Shown piece by piece: positions 17,779 to 27,106 of a DNA stretch of 64,000 nucleotides (position 1 is the stretch's first letter; the number at the start of each line of letters is the position of its first letter). Source of the stretch: CAWCVR01 sp963799105 (lineage in GTDB: Bacteria > Acidobacteriota > Terriglobia > Bryobacterales > Bryobacteraceae); NCBI GenBank assembly GCA_963799105.1, contig CAWCVR010000020.1, positions 33,621 through 97,620 on the forward strand, read 5' to 3'. The position numbers and the translations under genes were made by a program. The notes under the pieces were generated by a model. That model was given only the letters and a program-made list of their open reading frames with translations, did no database searches and was not told the DNA's origin.

Positions 17779-19047
17779 TTACGCGCGCTTGGAGAGCACC
17801 TGGGCTTCGTACTTCCGGACTTCGTCGAACCAGGCCGCTCCCACGGGCACGCCCTTCTTGGCGCAGTAGAAGTCCCAAACGGCCGCCCAGGGCAGGGATT
17901 TCATCTCCTCGAGTTTCACCAGCCGTTCCGTGAAGTCCATTCTCAGTTCGACCTTGCGGAGGGCGGCGGTGGGCTCCAGGAACGCAATCAGGAGAGCCTT
18001 GAGCATGTTGCGGGTGCCGATCACCCAGGCGGCGACGCGATTGATGCTGGCGTCGAAGTAGTCCAGCCCGATGTGTATCCGGTCGAGTTTGCCGCTGCGC
18101 ACCAGTTCCTTGGCGATGGCTTGCAGTTCGTCGTCGAGAATCACGACGTGGTCGCTGTCCCAGCGTACCGGGCGGCTGACGTGCAGCAGAAGGCCCGGGC
18201 AGAACAGCAGCACGGACGAGATCTTTTCGGAGATGACTTCGGTGGGATGGAAGTGCCCCGCATCGAGCGTCAGCAGTTTTTGGCGCGACACGGCGTAACC
18301 CATATAGTATTCCGCCGAGCCGGCCGTATAGCTTTCCGCGCCGATGCCGAACAGCTTGGCTTCCACGGCATCCAGGTGCAGCTTGGGGTCGATCGGTTCC
18401 GCGAAGATCTTGTCGAGCGAATCCGACAGCCGCTCGCGCGGCGCCGTGCGATCCACCGGAATGTCCTTGTAGCCGTCGGGGATCCACACGTTGGTCACGG
18501 TGGTGGTTCCCAGTTGCCGCCCCATTTCGGCGCCGATCTTACGGCAGGCGATGCCGTGTTCGATCCAGAAATTGCGAATGGCCTTGTCGGGATGCGTCAG
18601 CGTGAAGCCATCCGCCGCCTTGGCGTGGGAGAAATACGTGGGGTTGAAATCCATGCCCAGGCGCTTGGACTTGGCCCAGTCGATCCAGCCCTGAAAGTGC
18701 TTGGGCTGCATCTCGTTGCGGTCGACGAACTTGCCGCCGTTTTCGAGGTAGCAGGCGTGCAGGTTCAGGCGGTGACGGCCGGGAACCACGCTGAGCGCCT
18801 TCTCGACATCGGCGCGGAGTTCGGCGACGGTGCGCGCCTTGCCCGGGTAGTTGCCGGTGGCCTGAATGCCGCCGCCCGACAGTTGCGCGCCCACGGTTTC
18901 GAAACCGCCGACGTCGTCACCCTGCCAGCAGTGCAGGGAAATCGGGATCTTGGCGAGTTTCCGCATGGCGGCATCGACGTCCACGCCCAGAGCGGCATAC
19001 TGATCTTTGGCGATCTCGTACGCCTGTGTGACTTTCTCGTCTTTCAT
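17779..19047 (-). CDS. rhaA: L-rhamnose isomerase RhaA
   Basis: Converts L-rhamnose to L-rhamnulose in the cytoplasm (metal-dependent TIM barrel). 422 residues, like E. coli RhaA (419). Start ATG 19047 with AGGAGG upstream; longer open sequence upstream includes a palindromic repeat and is not coding. Family signatures: ISLHCWQGDDVGGFE near residue 36, ACYLENGGKFVDRNEM, THPDKAIRNFWIEHG and LTLDAGHFHPTEVI-SEK. It is transcribed divergently from rhaT (395 bp between, holding a repeat) and belongs with rhaM and the GH106 rhamnosidase nearby. No rhamnulokinase or AraC-type rhamnose regulator is in the window. Confidence 0.96.
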   Translation of the reverse strand: MKDEKVTQAYEIAKDQYAALGVDVDAAMRKLAKIPISLHCWQGDDVGGFETVGAQLSGGGIQATGNYPGKARTVAELRADVEKALSVVPGRHRLNLHACYLENGGKFVDRNEMQPKHFQGWIDWAKSKRLGMDFNPTYFSHAKAADGFTLTHPDKAIRNFWIEHGIACRKIGAEMGRQLGTTTVTNVWIPDGYKDIPVDRTAPRERLSDSLDKIFAEPIDPKLHLDAVEAKLFGIGAESYTAGSAEYYMGYAVSRQKLLTLDAGHFHPTEVISEKISSVLLFCPGLLLHVSRPVRWDSDHVVILDDELQAIAKELVRSGKLDRIHIGLDYFDASINRVAAWVIGTRNMLKALLIAFLEPTAALRKVELRMDFTERLVKLEEMKSLPWAAVWDFYCAKKGVPVGAAWFDEVRKYEAQVLSKRA

Positions 19048-19177
19048 TCGGCTACTACCTCCTTCTTCTTCCGGACCCCATCCCCGACCGGGCTGGTAGT
19101 GGTCCCGCGGAACAACCAGTGTAAGCCTTGAACGGACCGGCTGGCCCCCTACATACAGTAACACCCGTTTTCGGGGG

Positions 19178-19279
19178 GTGGGGCGGACCCCCCGGTCCGC
19201 GCGGGACGCCCCCGTCCCGCTTTTCGCTGGCGAAAAGGCCGGCCGGGGGGCCGGCCGCGGACCAGGGGGTCCGCCCCAC
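19178..19279. repeat. GTGGGGCGGACC inverted-repeat element, copy 1
   Basis: About 100 bp bounded by GTGGGGCGGACCCCC and its complement GGGGGTCCGCCCCAC, with further GGTCCGC and GGCCGGC palindromes inside. Lies in the rhaA-rhaT divergent gap. Five copies occur in this window (19178, 39380, 42155, 56600, 60735). Apart from the repeat the 395 bp gap shows only the two ribosome sites and no clear promoter boxes. Confidence 0.9.
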
Positions 19280-19442
19280 AACGGATAGCGCATTGCATGC
19301 CGGGCACAAAGGCGATACGATCTGAGCTTCGGGTATGTTGCCGCTGGCGCCGCTGGTCCCGGATCTTCTTGCTTGAAGGGTCCGGGCGGCCGTAGCGCTT
19401 TGCACGTGGCGCCGAGTGGCATGGACGGGGCAAGGAGAACCC

Positions 19443-20516
19443 ATGCAATCTGTCGCAGTGACCGCCGCAAATCCGGCGATCGGAACTCTCATTTTCGCTA
19501 TTGGCGGCCTGGCTGGCGCCGTATTCTACGTGCCGTTCAAGAAGGTTAAGGACTGGGCGTGGGAAAGCTACTGGCTGGTCTACGCGGTCTTCGGCCTGGT
19601 GATCGTGCCGTGGGTTTTGGCGCTTACTACGTCCCCGAACGTATTCTCCGTGCTGGGGGCCGCACCGAAAAACGAGATGATCTATTGCACGGTATGCGGC
19701 GTGATCTGGGGGTTCGGCGGCCTGACCTTCGGATTGATGATCCGCTACCTGGGCGTGGGCCTGGGATTGGCAATCGGCTTGGGCCTCACCTCCGCCACCG
19801 GCACGCTGATTCCGCCGATGCTCAAAGGACAGGCGGCCATCCACGACATGTTTGCCACCAGCGCCGGCCTGACCTCGGTGGCGGCGGCCCTGGTATCGCT
19901 CGTGGGCATCATATTTGTGGGCATGGCCGGCAGGTCCAAGGAAGGAGAACTCCCCGAGGAGGAGAAAAAGAAGACGGTCGCCGAGTTCAACTTCAAGAAG
20001 GGCATTCTGGTGGCCATCTTCTCCGGCCTGACCAGCTCGGGCATGAGCTTCGGGCTGCAAGGCGGGCCGGGCTTGCAGAAACTGGCTCTCACGACCGCCC
20101 CGGCGACATCCATCATCTGGGCCGGAATGCCCGTGCTGGTGGTGGTTCTCTTCGGCGGTTTCCTGGTGAATGCGACCTATTGCGTGATCTTGAATTTCAA
20201 GAACAAGACCGGCGGCGACTACGTGAAGCGCACCGCTCCCATCCTGCCAAACGTCTTTTTTGCCGGCGTGGCGGGCGCCATCTGGTGCTGCCAGTTTATC
20301 TGCTTCAAAACCGGCGAGCCGCAAATGGGCGCGACGTCCTACATCGGCTGGGCGGTGCTGATGGCCAGCGCCATCTTCTTCAGCCAGATTCTGGGCGTGA
20401 TCCTGGGCGAGTGGAAGGGCACGAGCAAGAAGACGATCGGTCTGCTCGTGGTGGGTCTGGTGCTGCTGATGGCTTCGGCGGCCGTTGCGGCCTACGCAGG
20501 TTCGCTGAAGGCGTAA
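19443..20516 (+). CDS. rhaT: L-rhamnose/H+ symporter RhaT
   Basis: Imports L-rhamnose with protons. 357 residues from ATG 19443, preceded by CAAGGAGAACCC. Ten hydrophobic helices, EamA/DMT-like; N-terminus NPAIGTLIFAIGGLAGAVFY-VPFKKVKDWAWE and VIWGFGGLTFGLMIRYLGVGLG match the RhaT family closely. Divergent from rhaA. A cytoplasmic lysine-rich loop (EEEKKKTVAEF) separates the halves. Confidence in the family is high; sugar specificity is supported by the neighbouring rhamnose genes. Confidence 0.93.
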   Translation: MQSVAVTAANPAIGTLIFAIGGLAGAVFYVPFKKVKDWAWESYWLVYAVFGLVIVPWVLALTTSPNVFSVLGAAPKNEMIYCTVCGVIWGFGGLTFGLMIRYLGVGLGLAIGLGLTSATGTLIPPMLKGQAAIHDMFATSAGLTSVAAALVSLVGIIFVGMAGRSKEGELPEEEKKKTVAEFNFKKGILVAIFSGLTSSGMSFGLQGGPGLQKLALTTAPATSIIWAGMPVLVVVLFGGFLVNATYCVILNFKNKTGGDYVKRTAPILPNVFFAGVAGAIWCCQFICFKTGEPQMGATSYIGWAVLMASAIFFSQILGVILGEWKGTSKKTIGLLVVGLVLLMASAAVAAYAGSLKA

Positions 20517-20531
20517 CGAAAACACGGGCCA

Positions 20532-20558
20532 GGGAGAGCAGTGATACAATGCTCTCCC
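20532..20558 (+). promoter_or_regulatory. 9+9 bp inverted repeat enclosing a TACAAT -10 element
   Basis: Perfect arms GGGAGAGCA and TGCTCTCCC around a 9 bp centre; TACAAT (20545-20550) lies in the centre and right arm, nine bases before ATG 20560. It may be an operator over the promoter of the next gene, or an RNA hairpin after rhaT. There is no T-tract, so I do not call it a terminator. Confidence 0.5.
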
Positions 20559-20559
20559 G

Positions 20560-21744
20560 ATGGCAACTTCCAGGTCGTGGTCTGTTTTCCCGCTAGGGAA
20601 CCGACGTTACCTTTGCCTGCTTAGGGCCTTGCTTTTCGTCCCACTTTGGCCCGCCGCTGCCGCCTCCCTCACAGGGAGTTTAGAGCGGGTGACGGACCAG
20701 TCTATTACCGTCCTTCTTCCGGACGGCCGTCTGATCGACGCCAAACTTCCGGCCGGCGAGGCACTTTCCAGCAGTGTACTGGTCGCAAAATTGGTTTTTG
20801 GCGACCAGGTGACGATAGATTGCATATCCATACCGCAATTCTGGGACGAAGCGGCAAACCCGCCGCTTTCGCTGGAGCTGAGAACCCTCCGGTTTCTTAG
20901 GCGGGCCAAACCTGGGGAAATGACCCGGGCGATCCAATCCCCCGACTGGCGCCGGCCTGGCAATCTTCTCCACCCGCCGCCAGGCGATGTGCCGCCGCCG
21001 GTAAAGCCGATGCCGGCGCCCGCGGCGTCCCTTTCAGACAATACTTCCGGCAATCCTCTAGCCATGCTGGAAAAGGCCAGGGCAGTGAACCTCGACCGGG
21101 CAGCCCATCTGCCCAACTTCATGGCGGATGAAGAGGTGGATTGTTCCGCTCAGCCTCCCTCCGGGTCCGCATGGATTCCAACGGCCACGATCCGATCGGA
21201 AGCTACATTCAGTGGCATGAGTGAATCCCTGCAACGGGTCGGGGCAGACGGTAAGCTCGTTCCGGCGAAGGGCATTGCGCCGGGATGTATAGGCTGGACC
21301 GGAGGCTTCGGCTCCTACATCAAACCCATCTTCGACCCGGACTGCGGCACCACCCTCACTTATTCAAAGACGATCGGCAAATCCGGCAAGCAGTATCTGG
21401 TCTATAACTTCAGCACGCCGCCCGAAGCACTGTGCTTCCCGCTTTCTTTCTCCGGTATCGAGAGGGCCTATTCGGCGCACCAGGGCACTGTTCGTATCGA
21501 TATGGCAAGCGGCGAAATGGTTTCCGTCTCAACGCGAGCCCGCGGTTTCCCCGATGCCTACCCATTCGCGGAAATCGAGGAAACGGCAACCTGGGATACC
21601 GTAGATATCAAAGGCGAAAGCTATCTGCTTCCGGTCTCCTACGAGAAGGTGATCTCAAGGCGGAGCGGCGCAATCAATCGTGTGTCGGCAACCTACACCA
21701 AACACCGGCACTTCGAAGCCGCCACCAAAATTACATACCAGTGA
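20560..21744 (+). CDS. secreted hypothetical protein
   Basis: 394 residues; I recognise no family. The first ~36 residues hold a basic stretch and hydrophobic core ending PLWPAAAA, a plausible signal peptide. Residues ~40-130 resemble a small beta domain (VTDQSITVLLPDGRLIDAKLP), followed by a Pro-rich linker (PPPGDVPPPVKPMPAPA) and a C-terminal beta-rich domain with four cysteines between residues ~190 and 295. Proteins of this shape (PEP-rich linker, outer-membrane-associated beta domain) are common in acidobacteria and uncharacterised. Start ATG 20560 is nine bases after a -10-like TACAAT and has no Shine-Dalgarno, so the mRNA may be leaderless. Confidence 0.7.
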   Translation: MATSRSWSVFPLGNRRYLCLLRALLFVPLWPAAAASLTGSLERVTDQSITVLLPDGRLIDAKLPAGEALSSSVLVAKLVFGDQVTIDCISIPQFWDEAANPPLSLELRTLRFLRRAKPGEMTRAIQSPDWRRPGNLLHPPPGDVPPPVKPMPAPAASLSDNTSGNPLAMLEKARAVNLDRAAHLPNFMADEEVDCSAQPPSGSAWIPTATIRSEATFSGMSESLQRVGADGKLVPAKGIAPGCIGWTGGFGSYIKPIFDPDCGTTLTYSKTIGKSGKQYLVYNFSTPPEALCFPLSFSGIERAYSAHQGTVRIDMASGEMVSVSTRARGFPDAYPFAEIEETATWDTVDIKGESYLLPVSYEKVISRRSGAINRVSATYTKHRHFEAATKITYQ

Positions 21745-21851
21745 GCCAGCCTGCCAGGGGAGACGCTTCGCGCGAGCTTCAGTTGCTCGCCGGCCGGGGC
21801 GGACCATCCGGCCCGCCCCGCCGAGCCGGAGCCTCTGGTTTGTGCCGCGGG

Positions 21852-22169
21852 CTACTCCAGGTAGAACACTTCCTTGAGCATGGCGAAGCGCTCGCCTTCC
21901 TGCAAATCCGGTACCGGCTCCCAGAGCGGCTTCATGAACTCCTGCCAGCGCTGGTTCACGGGATCCTTGTCCAGTTCGGCGAACGCTTTGTCGAGATCGT
22001 CCACGCGCAACACCAGCGTGAGGTCCTGTCCCCGGCGGAAAATCGAGTATTCCGAGATCCCGGCGGCCTTGATCTTGGCCAGGAGCTCCGGCCAAACGCG
22101 CGTGTGCTCCAGTTCGTACTCCTCGATCTTGTCGGCCTTGATGCGTAACTTGTAAGCGTAGCGAGGCAT
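21852..22169 (-). CDS. rhaM: L-rhamnose mutarotase RhaM
   Basis: Interconverts alpha and beta anomers of L-rhamnose, feeding RhaA. 105 residues, the family's usual length, ferredoxin-like fold (DUF718). Typical residues: MPRYAYKLRIKADKIEEYE, HTRVWPELLAKIKAAGISEYSIF and the C-terminal VPDLQEGERFAMLKEVFYL. Start ATG 22169 with TAGGAA upstream. Divergent from the GH106 gene with a 290 bp control region containing a 12 bp perfect palindrome. Confidence 0.93.
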   Translation of the reverse strand: MPRYAYKLRIKADKIEEYELEHTRVWPELLAKIKAAGISEYSIFRRGQDLTLVLRVDDLDKAFAELDKDPVNQRWQEFMKPLWEPVPDLQEGERFAMLKEVFYLE

Positions 22170-22248
22170 AGATTCCTATCGGAAGCGATCGGCGCCGGAA
22201 TGACGCCATCGGGTTCCCCGTATGGTATCGCTTGATTTCGCGATCCGT

Positions 22249-22260
22249 ATTATCGATAAT
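22249..22260. promoter_or_regulatory. 12 bp perfect palindrome ATTATCGATAAT between rhaM and GH106 gene
   Basis: An AT-rich perfect palindrome in a GC-rich context, between two divergent rhamnose genes. It is a candidate operator for a dimeric regulator of this block. I did not see a second copy near rhaA/rhaT. Confidence 0.4.
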
Positions 22261-22461
22261 CCATGTGCCGCGGCCCTCCGGTCAAAATCTTTCGGAACTC
22301 GGCATGCCAGTTTCGTAGTGCGGAACCGGCGGCCGCGTGGCATACGGGCGCAAGTTGCGCATTCAGCAACGCTTAACTATGAAACACACAATGCCACGCG
22401 GGTCGATATTTGGAAATTGGCGTTCCCGGTGTTACACATGGAGAAACATGGCGGATCTACT

Positions 22462-25176
22462 ATGACAACCCCAATGCTTTTGAAACGACTGGTTTTGGTT
22501 GCACCGTGCCTGTTGGGCATAGGGCTCCTGATAGCGGCGGCCGACGCGCCTCCTCCGATCGCCGGCCTCAAGCAGGCCTTCGAGAAGCCGCCCGCCGATG
22601 CCCGCATGATGGTGCGCTGGTGGTGGTTCGGCGCAGCGGTCACCAAGCCGGAGCTGGCCAAGGAAATCCGCACCATGAAGCAAGGCGGGTTCGGCGGGTT
22701 CGAGGTGCAGCCGGTCTATCCGTTGACTCTCGACGATCCCCTGCACAACCTGGTCAACTTGCCATACATGTCGGACGGCTTCCTGGACGCTCTGAAGTTC
22801 GCGGCGGAAACCGGCCGCGCCGAGGGAATGCGTTTCGACCTCACCTTGTGTAGCGGTTGGCCATACGGCGGCCCGCACATTCCCATCGGGCAGGCATCCG
22901 GCCGCCTGCGCATGGATCGCGTGGAAGTGAGCGCCGGCGCCGCCAAGGTTGAGATCCCCAAGCTCGCCGATGGCGACTCGTTCGTGGCCGCGTTCCTGGC
23001 CAAGGGGAATGGCCGCCAGTTTTCGCCCGAGGGCATCCAACGCCTCACGGACGTGTCCGGTTCCACGGTTCGCTTGCCGCCGGGCAGCGAGGCCGGCGTG
23101 GTGCTGTTCTTCATCGCCAGCCATACGCGCCAGCAGGTCAAGCGGCCGGCCGTGGGCTCCGAGGGGCTGGTGCTCGACCATTACAGCCGCGCGGCTCTCG
23201 ATCTCCACCTCAAGACCGTCGGCGACCGCCTGATGAAGGCGGTGGGCCCCAACAAGCCATACGCCGTCTTCAGCGACAGCCTGGAGGTTTACGGCGCCGA
23301 CTGGACCCCGGACCTTCTGAAGGAGTTCCAAAAGCGCCGCGGCTACGATCTCGCCCCGTATCTCCCCGCCCTCGCCGGCGACATCGGCCCCAACACCGCC
23401 GCCATCCGGCACGATTGGGGACAAACGCTCACCGAACTTTCCGAGGACTACTACCTCAAGCCGCTCACCGAGTGGGCCCACAAGAACGGCACGCTGTTCC
23501 GCTCCCAGAGCTACGGCATCCCGCCCGTTCGCCTCTCCAGCAACGCCCTGGTGGATCTGCCCGAGGGCGAAGGTTCGCAATGGCGGCGATGGACGGCCAC
23601 GCGCTGGGCCTCTTCGGCCAGCCATCTGAACGGCCGCCCGGTAACTTCTTCGGAGACGTTCACCTGGCTGCACTCGCCGGTGTTCCGCGCCACTCCGCTC
23701 GACATGAAAGCCGAAGCCGACATCCACTTTTTGAACGGCATCAACCAGTTCATTTGCCACGGCTGGCCCTATTCGCCTCCCGAAGCCGGCGAGCCCGGCT
23801 GGCGATTCTACGCCGCCGCGGTCTTCAACGATCACAATCCCTGGTGGATGGTGATGCCCGATGTGGCGCTCTACATGCAGCGCGTCAGCTTCCTGTTGCG
23901 GCAGGGCCGCGCCGCCAACGACATCGCCTTGTATCTGCCCACCGACGACGCCTGGGCCGGTTTCACCCTGGGCCGCGACCTGTCCGTCACCCAGTCCATG
24001 GACCGCCTGCTCGGCCCCAACGTGATTCCGCAGATTCTCGATGCCGGGTACAATTTCGACTTCATCGACGACGGCTTCATCGCGAAGAACGGCGTGACTC
24101 ACAAGATCCTGGTGATCCCGGGCGTGGAACGCATCCCGCTGGCCACCCTGAACAAACTAAACGAATGGGTTCGCAAGGGCGGCATCGTAATCGCCACGCG
24201 GCGCGCCCCATCGCTGGCTCCGGGCTTACAGGAGGCCGAAACCGATACGCCGAAGATTCGCGAGCTGGCGCGCGCCATGTTCGAAGGCGAGAATGCCAGG
24301 CGCCTGGTGACGGACGAAAGCAAGCTGGGCGAAGCGCTGCATGGCGTGCTGCCGCCGGATGTCGCCGCCGCGCCCGAAATCGGCGTGGTGCATCGCAAGC
24401 TGGATTACGCCGACATCTATTTCCTGGCGAATACCAGCAACCACGCGGTGGCGTCGCAGGCCGCCTTCCGCATTCAGGGTCTGGACGGCGCGTGGTGGGA
24501 TCCCATGACCGGAAAGGTCACGAAGGCTGAGGGCGGGACGAACATCGCGCTGAATCTGGCGCCTTACGAATCGCGTGTGCTGGTGTTCTCGAGGGACCGT
24601 GTGGCGGCCACGCCAGCGGCCACTGCGCCGGCGCCCGCTCCGGTGGATCTTTCGACCGGCTGGGCGTTGACCTTCGCGGGCTCGCCGGCCGTGAATCTCG
24701 ACACGCTCAAGTCCTGGACCGATCTGGACGGCCGCAAGTTCTTCTCCGGCCAGGGGACTTACCAGCGTACCGTAACCGTGCCGCAAGCCATGCTGAGTTC
24801 CGGCCATCCCATCTATCTCACGCTGGGCGAAGGAACCGCGGTAGCGCCAACCGGCGGCCGCGGCGGCAGCGGCATGCGCGCCATGTTCGAAGGCCCGGTA
24901 AAGGAAGCCGCGGTGGTCTCGGTGAACGGCAAGCGCGCCGGCGCCGTGTGGTCCGCGCCCTTCGAAGTGGATGTGACCGGCCTGCTGCACGCCGGCGAGA
25001 ACCACGTGAGCATTGTGGTGGCCAACCTGGCGCTCAACGAAATGGCCCAGGGACCGCTGCCCGATTACAAGGAGCTGAACGCCAAGTACGGCGAGCGGTT
25101 CCAGGCGCAGGATATGCGCTCCGTGCAGCCGATCGAATCGGGGCTGATGGGGCCGATACGGTTGGTAGCAAGATAG
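22462..25176 (+). CDS. alpha-L-rhamnosidase, GH106
   Basis: Releases L-rhamnose from plant polysaccharides or glycosides. 904 residues from ATG 22462 (ATG 22438 is an alternative eight codons upstream); the frame is open to 22222 but that part lacks coding character. Signal peptide residues 1-28. Family-typical opening of the catalytic region: ARMMVRWWWFGAAVTKPELAKEI (here 48-70) and GGFGGFEVQPVY, then CSGWPYGGPHI, the YAVFSDSLEVYGADW and LFRSQSYGIP segments of GH106. The C-terminal 120 residues form a galactose-binding-like beta domain (VSVNGKRAGAVWSAPFEVDVTGLL). Divergent from rhaM, which supports rhamnose as product. Confidence 0.85.
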   Translation: MTTPMLLKRLVLVAPCLLGIGLLIAAADAPPPIAGLKQAFEKPPADARMMVRWWWFGAAVTKPELAKEIRTMKQGGFGGFEVQPVYPLTLDDPLHNLVNLPYMSDGFLDALKFAAETGRAEGMRFDLTLCSGWPYGGPHIPIGQASGRLRMDRVEVSAGAAKVEIPKLADGDSFVAAFLAKGNGRQFSPEGIQRLTDVSGSTVRLPPGSEAGVVLFFIASHTRQQVKRPAVGSEGLVLDHYSRAALDLHLKTVGDRLMKAVGPNKPYAVFSDSLEVYGADWTPDLLKEFQKRRGYDLAPYLPALAGDIGPNTAAIRHDWGQTLTELSEDYYLKPLTEWAHKNGTLFRSQSYGIPPVRLSSNALVDLPEGEGSQWRRWTATRWASSASHLNGRPVTSSETFTWLHSPVFRATPLDMKAEADIHFLNGINQFICHGWPYSPPEAGEPGWRFYAAAVFNDHNPWWMVMPDVALYMQRVSFLLRQGRAANDIALYLPTDDAWAGFTLGRDLSVTQSMDRLLGPNVIPQILDAGYNFDFIDDGFIAKNGVTHKILVIPGVERIPLATLNKLNEWVRKGGIVIATRRAPSLAPGLQEAETDTPKIRELARAMFEGENARRLVTDESKLGEALHGVLPPDVAAAPEIGVVHRKLDYADIYFLANTSNHAVASQAAFRIQGLDGAWWDPMTGKVTKAEGGTNIALNLAPYESRVLVFSRDRVAATPAATAPAPAPVDLSTGWALTFAGSPAVNLDTLKSWTDLDGRKFFSGQGTYQRTVTVPQAMLSSGHPIYLTLGEGTAVAPTGGRGGSGMRAMFEGPVKEAAVVSVNGKRAGAVWSAPFEVDVTGLLHAGENHVSIVVANLALNEMAQGPLPDYKELNAKYGERFQAQDMRSVQPIESGLMGPIRLVAR

Positions 25177-25274
25177 TGCGATGCCGGCTCGGCGATCCCT
25201 CCGCCGGGCGCACCGGGGAACTTTTCGCTTCCCCGGTGCGTACATGCGTAAGGTAGTTCAAGGAGATCCTCATC

Positions 25275-26966
25275 GTGAACCGAACCTTACCGATCGCGGG
25301 CCTCATCGCCGTGGCGGCGCTTGCGGCACACGCGCAGAACATCGAGGGCGACTGGCAAGGCACGCTGAAAGCCGGCCCCGCCGAGCTGCGGCTGCTGGTG
25401 CATCTCACCTCCGATGGCAAAGGAGGGTTCCTTGGCACCCTGGACAGCCTCGACCAGGGCGCCAAAGGGATTCCCATCACTTCCGTCTCGCTGAAGGCGT
25501 CAAAATTGAATTGGAGCGTCAGCTCCATCGGGGCGTCGTACGAAGGCACCCTCAGCGCCGGCGGGACGCAGACCCGGGGAACGTTTATCCAGATGGGCCA
25601 GGCGTTTCCGCTGGACTTCAAGCGTGTGGCGGCCGCCGCCGACGCGCCCGCGAAACCGTCGGCGAAGCCGTCCGACATCGATGGCGCCTGGCTCGGCACG
25701 CTCGAATATAGCCAGGGCATGACGCTGCGCGTGGTGGCCCACATCGCCAACACGGCGGATGGCCTGACGGTAACCATGGACAGCCCGGATCAGGGCGCGA
25801 CCGGCATTCCGGCGATTATCACCCGCAACGGCGCCACCGTCAAGCTGGAGGTCAAGTCCGTGGGCGCGGTCTTCGAAGGCAGGATCGGCCAGGGTCTCGA
25901 CGCTATCGGCGGCACGTTCACGCAAAATGGATTGCCCCTCCCCCTGACGCTCAAACGCGTGCGTGAGGGCGCATCTCTGGAACTGGCCCGGCCGCAGAAT
26001 CCGGTCAAGCCCTATCCCTACCGCGAAGAGGATGTGACCTACGAGAACCCGGCGGCCGGCATCCGGCTGGCGGCCACGTTCACGATTCCGCAAGGCAAAG
26101 GCCCGTTCCCGGCCGTGCTTCTGGTCTGCGGCTCGGGTTCGCACGACCGCGACGAAACCCTCTTGGGCCACAAGCCGTTCCTGGTTCTCTCCGACTACCT
26201 GACGCGCCAGGGCATCGCCGTGCTGCGGGCCGACAAGCGCGGCGTCGGGAAATCGGGCGGGAACCCGGCCACGGCCACCAGCGCGGATTTCGCCACCGAT
26301 GCCGAAGCCGGGGTCGCCTGGCTCAAGACCCGCGCGGAAGTGGACCCGCGCAACATCGGGATCCTCGGCCATAGCGAAGGCGGGGCCATCGCGCCCATGG
26401 TGGCGGCCCGCCACCGCGACGTGGCGTTCATCGTCATGCTGGCCGGCCCGGGGGTGCGCGGTGACGAACTCCTGCCGGCGCAGGTCATGGCCGGAAACGA
26501 GGCCGCGGGCATGAGCCATGAGGCGGCCGTGAAAACGGGCGCCATGGAGCGCGACGCGCTCAAGGCGATTGAAACCGAGAAGGATCCAGCCAGGCTGCGG
26601 GAAAAGCTGGCGGCGAGCATGCCCAAGGAGGAACTCGACCGGCAGTGGAATACGTTGCTGTCGCCATGGTTCCGGTATTTTCTGGAATACGATCCCGGGG
26701 CCGAACTGCGGAAGGTCGCGTGCGCGGTGCTGGCGCTCAACGGCCAGAAGGATACCCAGGTGGTCGCGAAACAGAACCTGCCGGCCATCCGCGCGGCACT
26801 GGAAGCCGGCGGGAACAAGCGGTTCGAAACGGTGGAATTCCCGGGGCTGAATCACCTGTTCCAGACTGCCAGGACGGGCGCGGTCAGCGAATATGCGCAG
26901 ATTGAAGAAACCATGGCGCCCGTGGTGCTGGCCAAGATAGCGGGCTGGATTCTCCATCACCCGTAG
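25275..26966 (+). CDS. secreted alpha/beta hydrolase (S33/YitV-like) with two N-terminal beta repeats
   Basis: 563 residues from GTG 25275 (AAGGAG nine bases upstream), signal peptide 1-20 (ALAAHAQ). Residues ~24-115 and ~135-225 are two copies of a lipocalin-like repeat (IEGDWQGTLKAGPAELRLLVHL and IDGAWLGTLEYSQGMTLRVVAHI). The alpha/beta hydrolase follows: oxyanion strand VLLVCGSGSHDRDE, nucleophile Ser367 in GHSEGG, Asp in NGQKDTQV and His in LNHLFQ. This domain order is common in Bacteroidetes and acidobacteria (serine aminopeptidase S33). The substrate is unknown; ester or peptide hydrolysis is inferred. Follows the rhamnosidase by 98 bp on the same strand. Confidence 0.82.
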   Translation: MNRTLPIAGLIAVAALAAHAQNIEGDWQGTLKAGPAELRLLVHLTSDGKGGFLGTLDSLDQGAKGIPITSVSLKASKLNWSVSSIGASYEGTLSAGGTQTRGTFIQMGQAFPLDFKRVAAAADAPAKPSAKPSDIDGAWLGTLEYSQGMTLRVVAHIANTADGLTVTMDSPDQGATGIPAIITRNGATVKLEVKSVGAVFEGRIGQGLDAIGGTFTQNGLPLPLTLKRVREGASLELARPQNPVKPYPYREEDVTYENPAAGIRLAATFTIPQGKGPFPAVLLVCGSGSHDRDETLLGHKPFLVLSDYLTRQGIAVLRADKRGVGKSGGNPATATSADFATDAEAGVAWLKTRAEVDPRNIGILGHSEGGAIAPMVAARHRDVAFIVMLAGPGVRGDELLPAQVMAGNEAAGMSHEAAVKTGAMERDALKAIETEKDPARLREKLAASMPKEELDRQWNTLLSPWFRYFLEYDPGAELRKVACAVLALNGQKDTQVVAKQNLPAIRAALEAGGNKRFETVEFPGLNHLFQTARTGAVSEYAQIEETMAPVVLAKIAGWILHHP

Positions 26967-26972
26967 GCGCGG

Positions 26973-27090
26973 TCAGTGGATTGGCGTGGATAGAAGCCGG
27001 TCGGCGAGTTCGACCGCGGAGTTCAGGTCCGGCGCGAAACCATCGGCGCCGATATCCATCCAAAGACCGGGCTTGGCGCGAAAGGCCCCG
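26973..27090 (-). pseudogene. remnant of a corrinoid/B12-binding domain C-terminus
   Basis: About 38 codons after the kinase stop read GLWMDIGADGFAPDLNSAVE then LADRLL, in the style of the last strand and helix of B12-binding domains (GADGYAPDA-x-AV). There is no start, no cobalamin motif and no upstream domain. It is best read as a leftover fragment between two convergent genes. Confidence 0.3.
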
Positions 27091-27106
27091 CCGCCTCCTC
27101 GCCATC

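Noticed and set aside
19048..19470. N-terminal extension of RhaA upstream of 19047
   Set aside because: It reads through an intergenic repeat; ATG 19047 has AGGAGG and gives the normal family length.
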